From an uncultured Bacteroidia bacterium (GTDB lineage Bacteria; Bacteroidota; Bacteroidia; Bacteroidales; Prolixibacteraceae): a stretch of DNA of 64,000 nucleotides. Location of the stretch: the NCBI GenBank assembly GCA_903897145.1, contig CAIUAN010000005.1, positions 1 through 64,000 of the forward strand, written 5' to 3'. Shown here piece after piece: positions 9,401 to 19,773 of the stretch. A program made the position numbers and the translations under genes. The first letter of the stretch is position 1. Each line of letters begins with the position of its first letter. The notes below the pieces were generated by a model, which was not told the DNA's origin, did no database searches, and was given only the letters and a program-made list of their open reading frames with translations.

Positions 9401-12070
9401 CTATAACTGATAGCTCAGTGTGTATTTTCCACTCTCGAGGCTCACTAAATTAGAATCCTGAGATCCGAGAGCTACAGATTTCTCATTTAAAGTATATGCT
9501 TTCGTACCAGCCTTTAAGACAACCTTTGCAAGACATCCAACTGGAACTTCAACCTCTATCTTGAGTATTTTGTTCTCTATTGCCCAGTTAACAGCAAGCT
9601 TTCCGTTCGGTGTCTCTTTCGTTGATTTTGCCCACGTAACTCCAGTAGGAATCTGAGGATCAATAAACACCTGAGTATATCCAGGATAATTATCATCTGG
9701 ACGAATGCCTCCAACTGCTTGATAAAACCAGGAGCCAATACCATTGTAGCAATTATGAATTCGACTTCTCTGTCCAGACCAGTGTTCCCAAGTTGTGGTA
9801 GCACCTTGATCGATCATATATAAAAACCCAGGGTAATCAGGTTTTTTCAACATGTTATAATACAGATCGACCGCTTTATTTTTAACAGCCCACTCCGTAA
9901 AGATTGGAATTCCAACTAGACCAGTTGCAATGTGGCCACCGCGCTTCACCACAATTTCGTTTTGAAGGGACTGGGTCACCTTGGAGATCAAAGAGTCCGG
10001 AACTAGGTTTGTTAAGAGTGGATAGCTATTGTCTATTTGTGATCCGCTGGCATAGCTATATTTTGCGGAATTAAAATAGGCCTGATGAATTTGTTTTTTG
10101 AGCTTCTCATTTTGCAGAGCATACTTTTGGGCATCCTCTTTCTTACCCAACAAGTTTGCGATCTTTTCCATTTTCTCCAAACTTTGACTAACCACACAGT
10201 TATCGACTAAGTTGATGGATCCCTTATCTTTTTGATCAACCCCTTCAGGCACAGCCCAATCACCCAAATACCATCCTCTATAATTAGTCTCTGGCCAAGG
10301 TTGAAGTAAGCCATCTGGCGAATATTTTGATACATAACCAAGCCACTGCTGCATAACTGGGTAGTATTTCTCCAATACCCGAGCATCGCCATAGTTCAGG
10401 TAAGTTTTGTAAGATGCGGTGATCATAAAAGCGCACCAATAAGGACCACCACCCGCAGGATAAGGACACGGCGCTGTGTGAGGCATTCCGCCATCTTCGT
10501 TCACGCAATCACCCCATGCTTGTAGCCAATTTGAATAGAGTGGACCTAAGTCAAACATCGTCTGAGCCGTTAAGGTAGAAGCATTGCCATCTCCGCCATA
10601 ACCAAGGCGTTCTAGCTGAGGACAATCAACTAAATAACCACCAATACTGAGGCATTTCAGTGTATAGAAAAGCATGTCGTGGATAGTATTTAGATCTTTG
10701 TCTGAGCAAGCGAATGTTGCTGCTGGTTTATAATCCGTATGCACAAGGAAAGCTTTAAAATTCTCCTTTCTAGGCTCCACCTTGAGATTGCTGATTTTTA
10801 GGTAGCGGAAACCATGATAATTAAACTTACTCTTGAAAATCTCAGCTCCTGAACCCCTCGCAACATAAGTATCTTCTTGGTGCTGCGAAACGAATTTTCC
10901 ATCTTTCTCCAGATGATCAGTATATTGAAGAATAACCTCTTGACCTGCTTTTAATCCATCAAATTTAACCTCCGCAATACCACTTAGTGTGGTTCCCATG
11001 TCGACCAACCAGGTTTTATGACCAAATGACTTCACATTTACTGCATCCACCTCACCTTGAATCTTATTGACTTCCACGGTCTGAGGTGTGACTAGATGCT
11101 TTGGAATATTTGCAATATAGACTGGGCTCCAGGTTTCTTTCTCTAAAGAAGGACCAGTCAAATCAGCAAGTGTTGTATTTGCATTAATTTTCTCCCCTCC
11201 AAAATGTCCACCTTTCCCATTTTCTATAGCTGAATAACCACTAACTCTCCCCTTCCAAGTAGGACCAGTCGCACAAACGATATTCCATTTGCCATCAACT
11301 AATTCTTCTAACCTCGCTTTTACTAGGGGTCCTTTATATTCCACCCCAGGCAAATCAGCGGTATACCATCCACGTCCAAGCCATAGCACAAGGTCGTTAT
11401 CTCCCTCTTTTAAGTATGAAGAGACATCATACGTTAAACTCAATGATCTTTTATTAAACTGGGAGACGGCAGGTGCCATTAGAGCATTTCCAACTTTTAT
11501 CCCATTGATATAAACCTCATGATAGCCTAATGAATTAACATAAATCAATCGTTTAGTAGCTTTTCCAGACAACTTGAAATGAGTGGTTAACAAAGGGCTT
11601 TCTGGGTTACCTGCGGATATTGGAAGGCCAATATAATTAGCCTTCCAGTCTACGTCAGCAAGCAAGCCAACACTAAAACTGCCAGTCGAACTCCAATCAG
11701 AAGCCTGTTCATTCTGGTCCCAGACACGAACTTTCCAATAGACTAAAGACCTAGAATCTAACTGTTTTCCTCCCCATACAATGATCCCCTTGGTAGCAGA
11801 AGTCAATTTCCCAGAAATCCATAAATCTGCTGATTGTTCAGTAAGTAAAGTGCTATCTGAAGCAGCAATAATCTGGTAAGCATTTTGGCGAGTGCCATTT
11901 TGACTTGAAGCTATTTTCCAACTCAATCCTGGCTTGATCGTTGCAATACCAAATGGATTTGTTAAGCCTTCGCAATGCAAATCGTACAGAGATAATTTCT
12001 CTTGACCGGACGAAAAGGCAGAAAAGCCAATTAAAAGAAAAATTTGAAGGCAAAAAAATAGTTTAAACAT
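9401..12070 (-). CDS. Alpha-L-rhamnosidase, GH78
   Basis: 889 aa with signal peptide; LTYDVSSYLKEGDNDLVLWLGRGWY, DCPQLERLGYGGDGNASTLTAQTMFDLG and TTTWEHWSG are GH78 hallmarks. Confidence 0.95.
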   Translation of the reverse strand: MFKLFFCLQIFLLIGFSAFSSGQEKLSLYDLHCEGLTNPFGIATIKPGLSWKIASSQNGTRQNAYQIIAASDSTLLTEQSADLWISGKLTSATKGIIVWGGKQLDSRSLVYWKVRVWDQNEQASDWSSTGSFSVGLLADVDWKANYIGLPISAGNPESPLLTTHFKLSGKATKRLIYVNSLGYHEVYINGIKVGNALMAPAVSQFNKRSLSLTYDVSSYLKEGDNDLVLWLGRGWYTADLPGVEYKGPLVKARLEELVDGKWNIVCATGPTWKGRVSGYSAIENGKGGHFGGEKINANTTLADLTGPSLEKETWSPVYIANIPKHLVTPQTVEVNKIQGEVDAVNVKSFGHKTWLVDMGTTLSGIAEVKFDGLKAGQEVILQYTDHLEKDGKFVSQHQEDTYVARGSGAEIFKSKFNYHGFRYLKISNLKVEPRKENFKAFLVHTDYKPAATFACSDKDLNTIHDMLFYTLKCLSIGGYLVDCPQLERLGYGGDGNASTLTAQTMFDLGPLYSNWLQAWGDCVNEDGGMPHTAPCPYPAGGGPYWCAFMITASYKTYLNYGDARVLEKYYPVMQQWLGYVSKYSPDGLLQPWPETNYRGWYLGDWAVPEGVDQKDKGSINLVDNCVVSQSLEKMEKIANLLGKKEDAQKYALQNEKLKKQIHQAYFNSAKYSYASGSQIDNSYPLLTNLVPDSLISKVTQSLQNEIVVKRGGHIATGLVGIPIFTEWAVKNKAVDLYYNMLKKPDYPGFLYMIDQGATTTWEHWSGQRSRIHNCYNGIGSWFYQAVGGIRPDDNYPGYTQVFIDPQIPTGVTWAKSTKETPNGKLAVNWAIENKILKIEVEVPVGCLAKVVLKAGTKAYTLNEKSVALGSQDSNLVSLESGKYTLSYQL

Positions 12071-12401
12071 ATCAGTTCGATTTAGATAGATGCAATTTAG
12101 AGCTTACAATACGAACTCAATCCAATTAAAACTATACAATTCTGTTTAGAGAATAAATAGTACAACTCCCTAGAATAACTTAAAAACAGTCATTTAGAAC
12201 AATATTTAGAACTTTAAAATTGAGATCAAGTATTAGGTTAATTAGGTTGTTAATGATACAAATTAAATTCCATGGTTCAAAAAAGTGACGCAGTATTTAT
12301 CATGAAGAATCGATCAGTTATTAAATCAAAACCGAATACGAACAATCGGGCATGGTAGTTGTTAAGAAAGTATAGTTAACTTAAAAAATAGTAAAAACAC
12401 A

Positions 12402-13490
12402 ATGAGTACAGCAAAATTGTTTACCAAATACACCCTTGGGAATATCGAACTAAAAAATCGCATTATTATGGCACCTATGACACGCTGTCGTGCCATAGGA
12501 AATCTCCCAAACGATTTAATTGCAACTTATTACGAACAAAGAGCAGGTGCAGGACTTATCATCACTGAAGGAGCAGCACCTTCCCCAAATGGACTTGGCT
12601 ATTGCCGTATTCCTGGATTATTCAATGAGGCACAAGCGGAAGGTTGGAAAAAAACGACCGATGCCATTCATGCAAAGGGAAGTGCAATTTTTGTACAACT
12701 GATGCATTCTGGTCGAATTAGTAGTTCGCACAACTTACCTGAAGGGGCGATTACACTAGCTCCATCGGCCATAAAAGCAGCCGGTCAGATGTGGACAGAC
12801 GCACATGGAATGGTTGATTTTGATGAGCCCAAAGCAATGACTTTAGCAGAGATACAAGCAGCGATTACAGAATATGAGCAATCAGCCCTTTTGGCAGTCA
12901 AAGCAGGCTTTGATGGCGTGGAGTTACATGCTGCAAATGGTTATTTATTAGAGCAATTCATCTCGCCAATTAGTAATCAACGGACTGATGAGTATGGCGG
13001 AAGCGTAAAAAACAGATGTCGCTTTGTACTGGAAGTTATCGACCGCGTGATCAAAGCTACAGGAGCAAATAGAACAAGTATTCGTCTATCCCCATTTGGC
13101 GTGGCCAGCGACATGCCTCATTATCCAGAGATCGAAGAGACTTACACCTATCTTGCTGAACAACTTAACGACAGAGGTATCATCTATATCCATTTAGTAG
13201 ATCATAGTGCCATGGGTGCTCCAGCAGTTCCTTTCAGCATTAAAAATACGATCCATACAAAATTCAAAAACACCCTAATCCTTACCGGTGGGTATAACCT
13301 GCAAACTGCAGAACAAGATCTTCAAAGCAACAACACAGACCTCATTGGTTTCGGCAGACAGTTTATCAACAATCCTGACTTAGTAGAACGACTTGAAAAC
13401 AACTGGCCTTTATCTGAGACCTTAGATTTCGACACATTCTACTCTGCTGGCAAAGAAGGCTTTATCGACTACCCTTCTTATTCAAACTAG
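12402..13490 (+). CDS. Old yellow enzyme-type alkene reductase / NADH:flavin oxidoreductase
   Basis: LKNRIIMAPMTRCRA, FVQLMHSGRISS and GFDGVELHAANGYLLEQFISPISNQRTDEYGGSVKNRCRF. Confidence 0.95.
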   Translation: MSTAKLFTKYTLGNIELKNRIIMAPMTRCRAIGNLPNDLIATYYEQRAGAGLIITEGAAPSPNGLGYCRIPGLFNEAQAEGWKKTTDAIHAKGSAIFVQLMHSGRISSSHNLPEGAITLAPSAIKAAGQMWTDAHGMVDFDEPKAMTLAEIQAAITEYEQSALLAVKAGFDGVELHAANGYLLEQFISPISNQRTDEYGGSVKNRCRFVLEVIDRVIKATGANRTSIRLSPFGVASDMPHYPEIEETYTYLAEQLNDRGIIYIHLVDHSAMGAPAVPFSIKNTIHTKFKNTLILTGGYNLQTAEQDLQSNNTDLIGFGRQFINNPDLVERLENNWPLSETLDFDTFYSAGKEGFIDYPSYSN

Positions 13491-13664
13491 GTTAGAAACC
13501 GCACTTTTATCGACTGAAATGCCGTGAGGTCTTTGCAGATCTTTGTTATCCAATTACGGATGATGAATTTATGCAATAGCCTTGCGGCATTTTACATTCA
13601 TTGAATTCCCAAACACACTTCAACCTTTCGAATTAAAAAGTTAAATTTGACCAAAATTAACTTT

Positions 13665-14540
13665 ATGATTAAATCAATGACCGGTTATGGGAAAGCAGAA
13701 TGCGAGCTAGCCCAGAAAAAAGTAACCATTGAAATTAAATCGCTTAACAGTAAACAGCTCGAATTAAACACTAGAATGCCAAGTGTTTATAGAGAGAAAG
13801 AACTTGAAATCAGACGAGAGCTATCCGACAAACTAATTCGGGGCAAAGTTGATTTCAGTCTGTTTATTGAATCGTTGGGAGTCGAGAGTAACAGTGCCAT
13901 AAATGGTTCACTCGTAAAAAGTTATTTCAGTCAACTTTCTGCCATCAGTGCCGACCTAGGTGTTCCAATTAACGAGCACACTTTACAGATCGTCATGCAA
14001 TTGCCTGAAGTTGTGAAGATGACTCGTGATGAATTGAACGAGGACGAATGGAAAATTATCCAGAAAGGAATTGCAGAAGCAGCAGCAGCTTTAGAAAATT
14101 TCAGAATTCAAGAAGGCGACTCCCTAGCAAAAGATCTAATAATTAACATAAATAATATCACCTCCCTTTTGGAGCAAGTGGCACCTTTTGAGCTTGAACG
14201 GGTTACTAAAATAAAAGAAAGAATTGCTGAAGGGTTGAAGGAGTTGTCATCACCTGATGGTGTCGACCATACTAGACTTGAACAAGAGATGATCTTTTAT
14301 CTAGAAAAACTAGATGTCAACGAAGAGAAAGTTAGACTAAAAAATCATTGCGTCTATTTTCTTGAAACCATGGAACTCAATGAACCTACAGGAAAAAAAC
14401 TAGGGTTTATTGCTCAAGAGATTGGCCGTGAAATCAATACATTAGGCTCAAAAGCCAACCATACGGAGATGCAAAAATTAGTTATCGGGATGAAAGATTC
14501 CTTAGAGCGAATTAAAGAACAACTGCTCAACGCCTTATAA
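13665..14540 (+). CDS. yicC: YicC family endoribonuclease-like protein
   Basis: MIKSMTGYGKAE start and LGFIAQEIGREINTLGSKANHTEMQKLVIGMKDSLERIKEQLLNAL end; the upstream TTG in the ORF track is unlikely to be the start. Confidence 0.93.
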   Translation: MIKSMTGYGKAECELAQKKVTIEIKSLNSKQLELNTRMPSVYREKELEIRRELSDKLIRGKVDFSLFIESLGVESNSAINGSLVKSYFSQLSAISADLGVPINEHTLQIVMQLPEVVKMTRDELNEDEWKIIQKGIAEAAAALENFRIQEGDSLAKDLIININNITSLLEQVAPFELERVTKIKERIAEGLKELSSPDGVDHTRLEQEMIFYLEKLDVNEEKVRLKNHCVYFLETMELNEPTGKKLGFIAQEIGREINTLGSKANHTEMQKLVIGMKDSLERIKEQLLNAL

Positions 14541-14574
14541 AATCTTATCCGATTACGCTAAAAATATAAATGCA

Positions 14575-15153
14575 ATGAGTGAGGGCAAAATGGTTATTTT
14601 CTCTGCTCCGTCTGGGGCTGGCAAGACAACAATTGTAAAGCATTTGTTATCCTTAGGCCTAAACTTTGCATTCTCAATTTCTGCGACTACCCGCAAACCT
14701 AGAGGGGTTGAAATAGATGGAAAGGACTATTATTTCTTAACTCCTGAAGAGTTTCAAAGCAAAATTAACAACCATGAATTTCTTGAGTGGGAAGAAGTTT
14801 ATCCGGGATGTTTTTATGGAACATTAAAATCAGAAGTTGAGCGAATACTTCAAGCTGGCGGACATATCCTTTTTGATATCGATGTTGTAGGCGGAAGTAA
14901 TATCAAAAAGCAGTATGGCGACAAGGCTCTGGCTGTTTTTATCCAAGCGCCATCTATAGAGGAGTTAAGAAACAGATTGCTAAATAGGTCTACGGATCAT
15001 CCTGAAATCATTCAAGAACGCATTGCCAAGGCGGAGTTCGAGATGAGCTTCGTGAAACTTTTTGACATTGTCATAATTAACGACAGACTTGAAGATGCAC
15101 TTTTAGAAGCTGAAACAAACGTGAATAGATTTTTAAAAGGGACAAATCAATAG
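14575..15153 (+). CDS. gmk: Guanylate kinase
   Basis: P-loop SAPSGAGKTTIVKHL and SISATTRKPRGVEIDGKDYYFL. Confidence 0.95.
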   Translation: MSEGKMVIFSAPSGAGKTTIVKHLLSLGLNFAFSISATTRKPRGVEIDGKDYYFLTPEEFQSKINNHEFLEWEEVYPGCFYGTLKSEVERILQAGGHILFDIDVVGGSNIKKQYGDKALAVFIQAPSIEELRNRLLNRSTDHPEIIQERIAKAEFEMSFVKLFDIVIINDRLEDALLEAETNVNRFLKGTNQ

Positions 15154-15239
15154 CCTAACGGCCTAAAGTTTAAGATCACGTCTTTGATAAATAAACTTTA
15201 GTGTGCCGAAAACATAAATAGAATTCTATCCTGATCTTG

Positions 15240-15803
15240 ATGAAAATAGCTATTTACGCTGGGTCTTTTAATCCGATACACAATGGTCATCTGGCTATTG
15301 CAAGGGAGGTTTTACATCAAGGTGCAGCAGAACAGGTTTGGTTTTTAGTTTCTCCACAAAATCCATTGAAAGTAAACAGTGATCTTTTGCCTGAGCAAGA
15401 TCGACTAGAGATGGTTCGCTTAGCCATCGAGGAAGAACCCAATATGATTGTCAGCGATTTTGAGTTTCGGCTCCCTAGGCCTTCCTACACCATTCGAACC
15501 CTTGATGCACTTAAAAAAGATTTTCCAGAGCATCAGTTTGTATTACTAATTGGAGGAGATAACCTCTCGATATTTCATAAATGGGTCGAATACCAGCGGA
15601 TTATTTCAGATTTTGGATTGATTGTTTATCCCCGACCAGGATATGAATCAGCAGATATCTTAAAATTTAAAAACACCACTTGCTTAACGGCCAAGCTATT
15701 AGATATTTCCGCTACTGAATTAAGAGAGAAAGCTAAAAAAGGTGAATCGATAGATTCTTTAACGCCTGCTAAGGTAGCCAATTACCTCCAGCGACTGCTT
15801 TAG
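15240..15803 (+). CDS. nadD: Nicotinate-nucleotide adenylyltransferase
   Basis: YAGSFNPIHNGHLAIAREVL, LLIGGDNLSIFHKW and ISATELREKAKKGESI. Confidence 0.95.
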   Translation: MKIAIYAGSFNPIHNGHLAIAREVLHQGAAEQVWFLVSPQNPLKVNSDLLPEQDRLEMVRLAIEEEPNMIVSDFEFRLPRPSYTIRTLDALKKDFPEHQFVLLIGGDNLSIFHKWVEYQRIISDFGLIVYPRPGYESADILKFKNTTCLTAKLLDISATELREKAKKGESIDSLTPAKVANYLQRLL

Positions 15804-15818
15804 ATCAAAAGGCAAATA

Positions 15819-16934
15819 TCAATACCACTTAAACGTTTTTATCCCAATCACAAAAGTAGCTACTCCAAATGTGGTCAGCATCACAGCTTCGCGCCAAACA
15901 TCGATCAAAGTACCACCTTCATTGAAAATGATCCTAAAGCCATCGGCAATCATACTTAAGGGAAGGTACTGGATGACAGAGACTGTCCAGTCTGGGAAGT
16001 TATGGTAACTAAAAAACACCCCTGAGACAACCATCATAGGAGTCACAATCGCATTAATCATTCCGTTACCAACCTCAGAGCTAGCAGTGCGTGAGGAGAT
16101 TAAGATGGCAATACCCGAAAAAGCAATATTTCCAGCCATAAATAAAATAATCAAGGCACTTACACTTCCTTGAATCTTCACATCAAAATAGATCCAAGCA
16201 AAGATAAATAGCAGGATAGCCTCAGCCAGGTTCATGAAAAAGCGAGCAGTTATTAAGGCAATTAAAAGATTTGTCTTTCGCATAGGCGTAGCTACCATTC
16301 TTCGCAAAAGTTTTTTCGATCGTCGATCAATGATGGTATAGCTAATGCCCCAACAGCAGGCCATCATAATTCCCATCCCCAATAATCCAGGAATTAGAAA
16401 ATCGACATACCGAGATCCTTTGAGTGTCAATGGAACAATAGACTCTTGACTATTAACCTTCGCTTTCGATCCATTTTGTTCAAAATCGACAGCCAATTGA
16501 TAAGCAGCTTTAGCATCCTGACTAGAAGGATCGAAGGAATATTTAGATCCCAAGTTTGAGTCTTCAATAATTACCGATACCTTCCCTTTTTTAAGCAGAC
16601 GATACGCATTTGAAGATGAGGTTTCGAAAAAGCTCAACTGAGAATCCCCTAATTTTTCATTCTTTAGCGTCACCAGATAACTGCTATCTTGCTTGATACT
16701 GCATTCAGAAAGGGCCGTAAAGAGCTTACTTTTTTGGCCGTCATGAGTCTGTTCTGTCCGAACAAATGCTAGCTTAGCATGAACACCCGTTTTCTGTGTA
16801 AAAGCAATACCCAGTCCCCAAGCCATCAGGATTGGAAAAATAACACCCCAAAAGATCACTGCCGGTTCCCTAATAATCTCAGCAAAATGGGCGACGATTA
16901 GACGATAAAGCTGATGATTTGTAATTTTATTCAT
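15819..16934 (-). CDS. ABC-2 type transporter permease
   Basis: C-terminal TM domain characteristic of ABC-2 permeases; overlaps the ATPase gene by 8 nt. Confidence 0.88.
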   Translation of the reverse strand: MNKITNHQLYRLIVAHFAEIIREPAVIFWGVIFPILMAWGLGIAFTQKTGVHAKLAFVRTEQTHDGQKSKLFTALSECSIKQDSSYLVTLKNEKLGDSQLSFFETSSSNAYRLLKKGKVSVIIEDSNLGSKYSFDPSSQDAKAAYQLAVDFEQNGSKAKVNSQESIVPLTLKGSRYVDFLIPGLLGMGIMMACCWGISYTIIDRRSKKLLRRMVATPMRKTNLLIALITARFFMNLAEAILLFIFAWIYFDVKIQGSVSALIILFMAGNIAFSGIAILISSRTASSEVGNGMINAIVTPMMVVSGVFFSYHNFPDWTVSVIQYLPLSMIADGFRIIFNEGGTLIDVWREAVMLTTFGVATFVIGIKTFKWY

Positions 16935-17667
16935 AGAGATGTCGGCCCGTTAGTGATATAAATAGTTCGTCAAGCGACCGGTGGCCACCACCAAGAGCTA
17001 ATATTTCAGCCAGTGTTCCCTGAGCTAAGATGGTTCCTTTATCCATGATAATAATTCGATCACATAAATATTCCGCTTCCTCCATGTAATGCGAGGTCAG
17101 TATCAGTGAGGTATTTTGTGATTTCTTTAAACCTAACAAGATATTCCATATCTCACGACGAGCATTGGGATCGAGACCCGTTGTAGGTTCATCAAGCAAT
17201 AAGATTTGTGGTTTATTCAAAAGTGCCACCCCTAAAGCTAGACGCTGACGCTGACCTCCAGAGAGATTATCCACAAAAGCTTTTTTCTTATCTTCTAATC
17301 CAATTAAGGCAAAAACCTCATCAACCCGATGGGCATCAAGCTTATAGAAACTAGCAAAAAGACGCATGGTCTCATATGCGGTGAGCTTATCCATAAATCG
17401 AGTCTCTTGCAAGGAAAGTCCGATCAGTTGATGCAATTCATATTGGTGGTTTTTCCACTGCATACCTGAGATAAAGATCTCCCCTTCATCGGGATTCTGA
17501 ATCCCTTCAACCATCTCAACCAAGGTTGTTTTTCCCGCACCATTGGGACCTAACAAGGCAACAAATTCTCCGGGTTTAATCGTAAGGCTCACACCCTTAA
17601 CCGCATGAACATCTTTAAATGATTTCTTTACGTTACGTACTTCAACAATATATGGCGCCTCAATCAT
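16927..17667 (-). CDS. ABC transporter ATP-binding protein
   Basis: LLGPNGAGKTTLVEMV, LSGGQRQRLALGVAL and LLLDEPTTGLDP. Confidence 0.95.
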   Translation of the reverse strand: MIEAPYIVEVRNVKKSFKDVHAVKGVSLTIKPGEFVALLGPNGAGKTTLVEMVEGIQNPDEGEIFISGMQWKNHQYELHQLIGLSLQETRFMDKLTAYETMRLFASFYKLDAHRVDEVFALIGLEDKKKAFVDNLSGGQRQRLALGVALLNKPQILLLDEPTTGLDPNARREIWNILLGLKKSQNTSLILTSHYMEEAEYLCDRIIIMDKGTILAQGTLAEILALGGGHRSLDELFISLTGRHLYE

Positions 17668-17795
17668 TTGCTCAATGAGATTATATTTTCACGAAGGTAA
17701 AATTATCCAAATATTTAAAAGAATGATTTTAAAAATTAAAATTATTTTGGTGTTATTAGATTGTTAACTCACCCCTTATCTTTCCCGTTTTTTCT

Positions 17796-17803
17796 TATTT
17801 TTG
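17796..17803 (+). promoter_or_regulatory. Bacteroidota-type -7 box (TAnnTTTG) upstream of tRNA-Ser
   Basis: TATTTTTG 28 nt before the tRNA 5' end; no convincing -33 element. Confidence 0.5.
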
Positions 17804-17831
17804 TCTGCAACCGAATCAATTATGCGGAGCA

Positions 17832-17918
17832 GGAGAGATGCCAGAGTGGTCGAATGGGACGGTCTCGAAAATCGTTGTACTGGTAACGGTACCGGGGGTT
17901 CGAATCCCTCTCTCTCCG
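17832..17918 (+). tRNA. tRNA-Ser (anticodon CGA)
   Basis: Acceptor GGAGAGA/TCTCTCC, anticodon loop CTCGAAA, long variable arm, T-loop GTTCGAATC; CCA not encoded. Confidence 0.93.
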
Positions 17919-18033
17919 CACATTATCGCAAATCAAAGAAATGAACAAAGCAATTAAAAGTCGTTAAATAGTGATCCATCAATAAACAATCAAATCTTAA
18001 AAATTTATTTTATCCTTGCCAAAATTCACACGT

Positions 18034-19701
18034 ATGAGATCAAAAAAATTAAACATGAAATTACTTATCGGAATTGGCTTTATTCTATTGTCTGCTACAA
18101 ATCAAATCGAAGCGCAAACAGGGGCTTCGAAAGAGAATAAAGCACCAAAATTAGTCGTAGGTATTGTGGTCGACCAGATGCGTTACGATTACCTCTCGAA
18201 ATACTATGCCAAGTTCTCAGAGAATGGCTTTAAGAAGCTAATGAACCAAGGGTTTAATTGTAAGAATACAAATTACAACTATTCACCAACCTATACTGGA
18301 CCAGGTCATGCTTCGATATATAGTGGCACAACACCAGCTTATCATGGCATCATTGGAAATGACTGGTATGTGCGAGAGACGGGGAAAATGACTTATGTCA
18401 CAGACGATGCAACAGAAAAAACTGTAGGCAGTTCAGCAGGAGGTGCTGGCAAAATGTCGCCACGAAACCTCTTGGCCTCAACGATTGGAGATGAGCTTAA
18501 ACTATATTCAAATTTAAAATCTAAAGTTGTTGCAGTATCCTTAAAAGATAGGGCTTCAATCTTACCAGGCGGTCATCTCTCAGATGGTTCGTATTGGTTT
18601 GATTCTGGATCAGGTAATTTTATTACCTCGACTTATTACAAAAAAGAGTTGCCGGCTTGGGTGACTAATTTCAACGATAAAAAATTAGCCAGCGCCTACC
18701 TATCTAAACCTTGGAATACGTTGCTGCCGATCAGTCAATATACGGAGAGCGCAGCAGACGACAACCCGTATGAAGGTCTTTATGGGAAAGAGAAAAAACC
18801 CGTTTTCCCTCATGATCTGCCATCGATGTATTCCCAAAAAGATTTTGGCATCATTCGCTCAACACCATTTGGCAATTCAATCACCAAAGATATCGCGATA
18901 GCAGCTTTAAAAGGGGAAAATCTTGGTAAAGGACCGTATACTGATTTGTTGGCAATAAGTTTTTCAGCAACCGATTATGTAGGTCACAAAATGGGGCCTC
19001 AATCGGTGGAAGTGGAAGATACATACCTTAGACTAGACCGAGATATTGCTGAACTGTTAACCGTTCTTGAAAAAAATTATGGAAAAGAAAATCTACTCGT
19101 ATTTCTAACAGCCGACCATGCAGCTGCCTATGTGCCAGCGGAACTAACTGACAACAAGATGAATGCAGGCTATTTTAATGGATTTGCATTTAAAGATTCA
19201 ATAAAAGGTTATCTCAATAAAGCATTTGGCGATACTAGTCTAGTATCGTTTGCGATCAACAACCAAATTTACCTGAATCACACCCGTATTCAGGAGAAAA
19301 ATTTAGATCTTAAAACAATCACATCGCAATTATCAAATTATGTTTTGAATTTTAATGGGGTAGCAAATGTTTACACGGCAGAACAATTAAATGGTGACGT
19401 CTTAAAAAACAAATCGGCAGAATTAATTCAAAACGGATTTTATCGCAAAAGGTCGGGTGATCTAGCTATCTTGCTTGAGCCAGCATGGCTTGAAGAGGTT
19501 TCAACAACTGGCACCACCCACGGAAGCACCTATACATATGACACACATGTACCCTTGCTCTGGTATGGCGGACAGATTAAAGCGGGCTATACTTCCGCAG
19601 CTATTGAAATCACCGATATTGCGCCAACAATTTCGGCTCTATTGAATATTATGGCACCGAATGCAAGTATTGGTAAACCCATTCTCAGCATTACCAAATA
19701 G
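18034..19701 (+). CDS. Alkaline phosphatase family protein (PafA-like)
   Basis: VVGIVVDQMRYDYLSKY, YTGPGHASIYSGTTPAYHGIIGNDWY, LLAISFSATDYVGHKMGP and HGSTYTYDTHVPLLWYG. The track start (18016) is TTG; ATG at 18034 or 18055 is more likely. Confidence 0.92.
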   Translation: MRSKKLNMKLLIGIGFILLSATNQIEAQTGASKENKAPKLVVGIVVDQMRYDYLSKYYAKFSENGFKKLMNQGFNCKNTNYNYSPTYTGPGHASIYSGTTPAYHGIIGNDWYVRETGKMTYVTDDATEKTVGSSAGGAGKMSPRNLLASTIGDELKLYSNLKSKVVAVSLKDRASILPGGHLSDGSYWFDSGSGNFITSTYYKKELPAWVTNFNDKKLASAYLSKPWNTLLPISQYTESAADDNPYEGLYGKEKKPVFPHDLPSMYSQKDFGIIRSTPFGNSITKDIAIAALKGENLGKGPYTDLLAISFSATDYVGHKMGPQSVEVEDTYLRLDRDIAELLTVLEKNYGKENLLVFLTADHAAAYVPAELTDNKMNAGYFNGFAFKDSIKGYLNKAFGDTSLVSFAINNQIYLNHTRIQEKNLDLKTITSQLSNYVLNFNGVANVYTAEQLNGDVLKNKSAELIQNGFYRKRSGDLAILLEPAWLEEVSTTGTTHGSTYTYDTHVPLLWYGGQIKAGYTSAAIEITDIAPTISALLNIMAPNASIGKPILSITK

Positions 19702-19773
19702 TTAAATAAGAAATATCGAAAGGAGAAATAAGTCTCCAAGAATGATTAATTTCAATGACGCCGAACTACTTAA

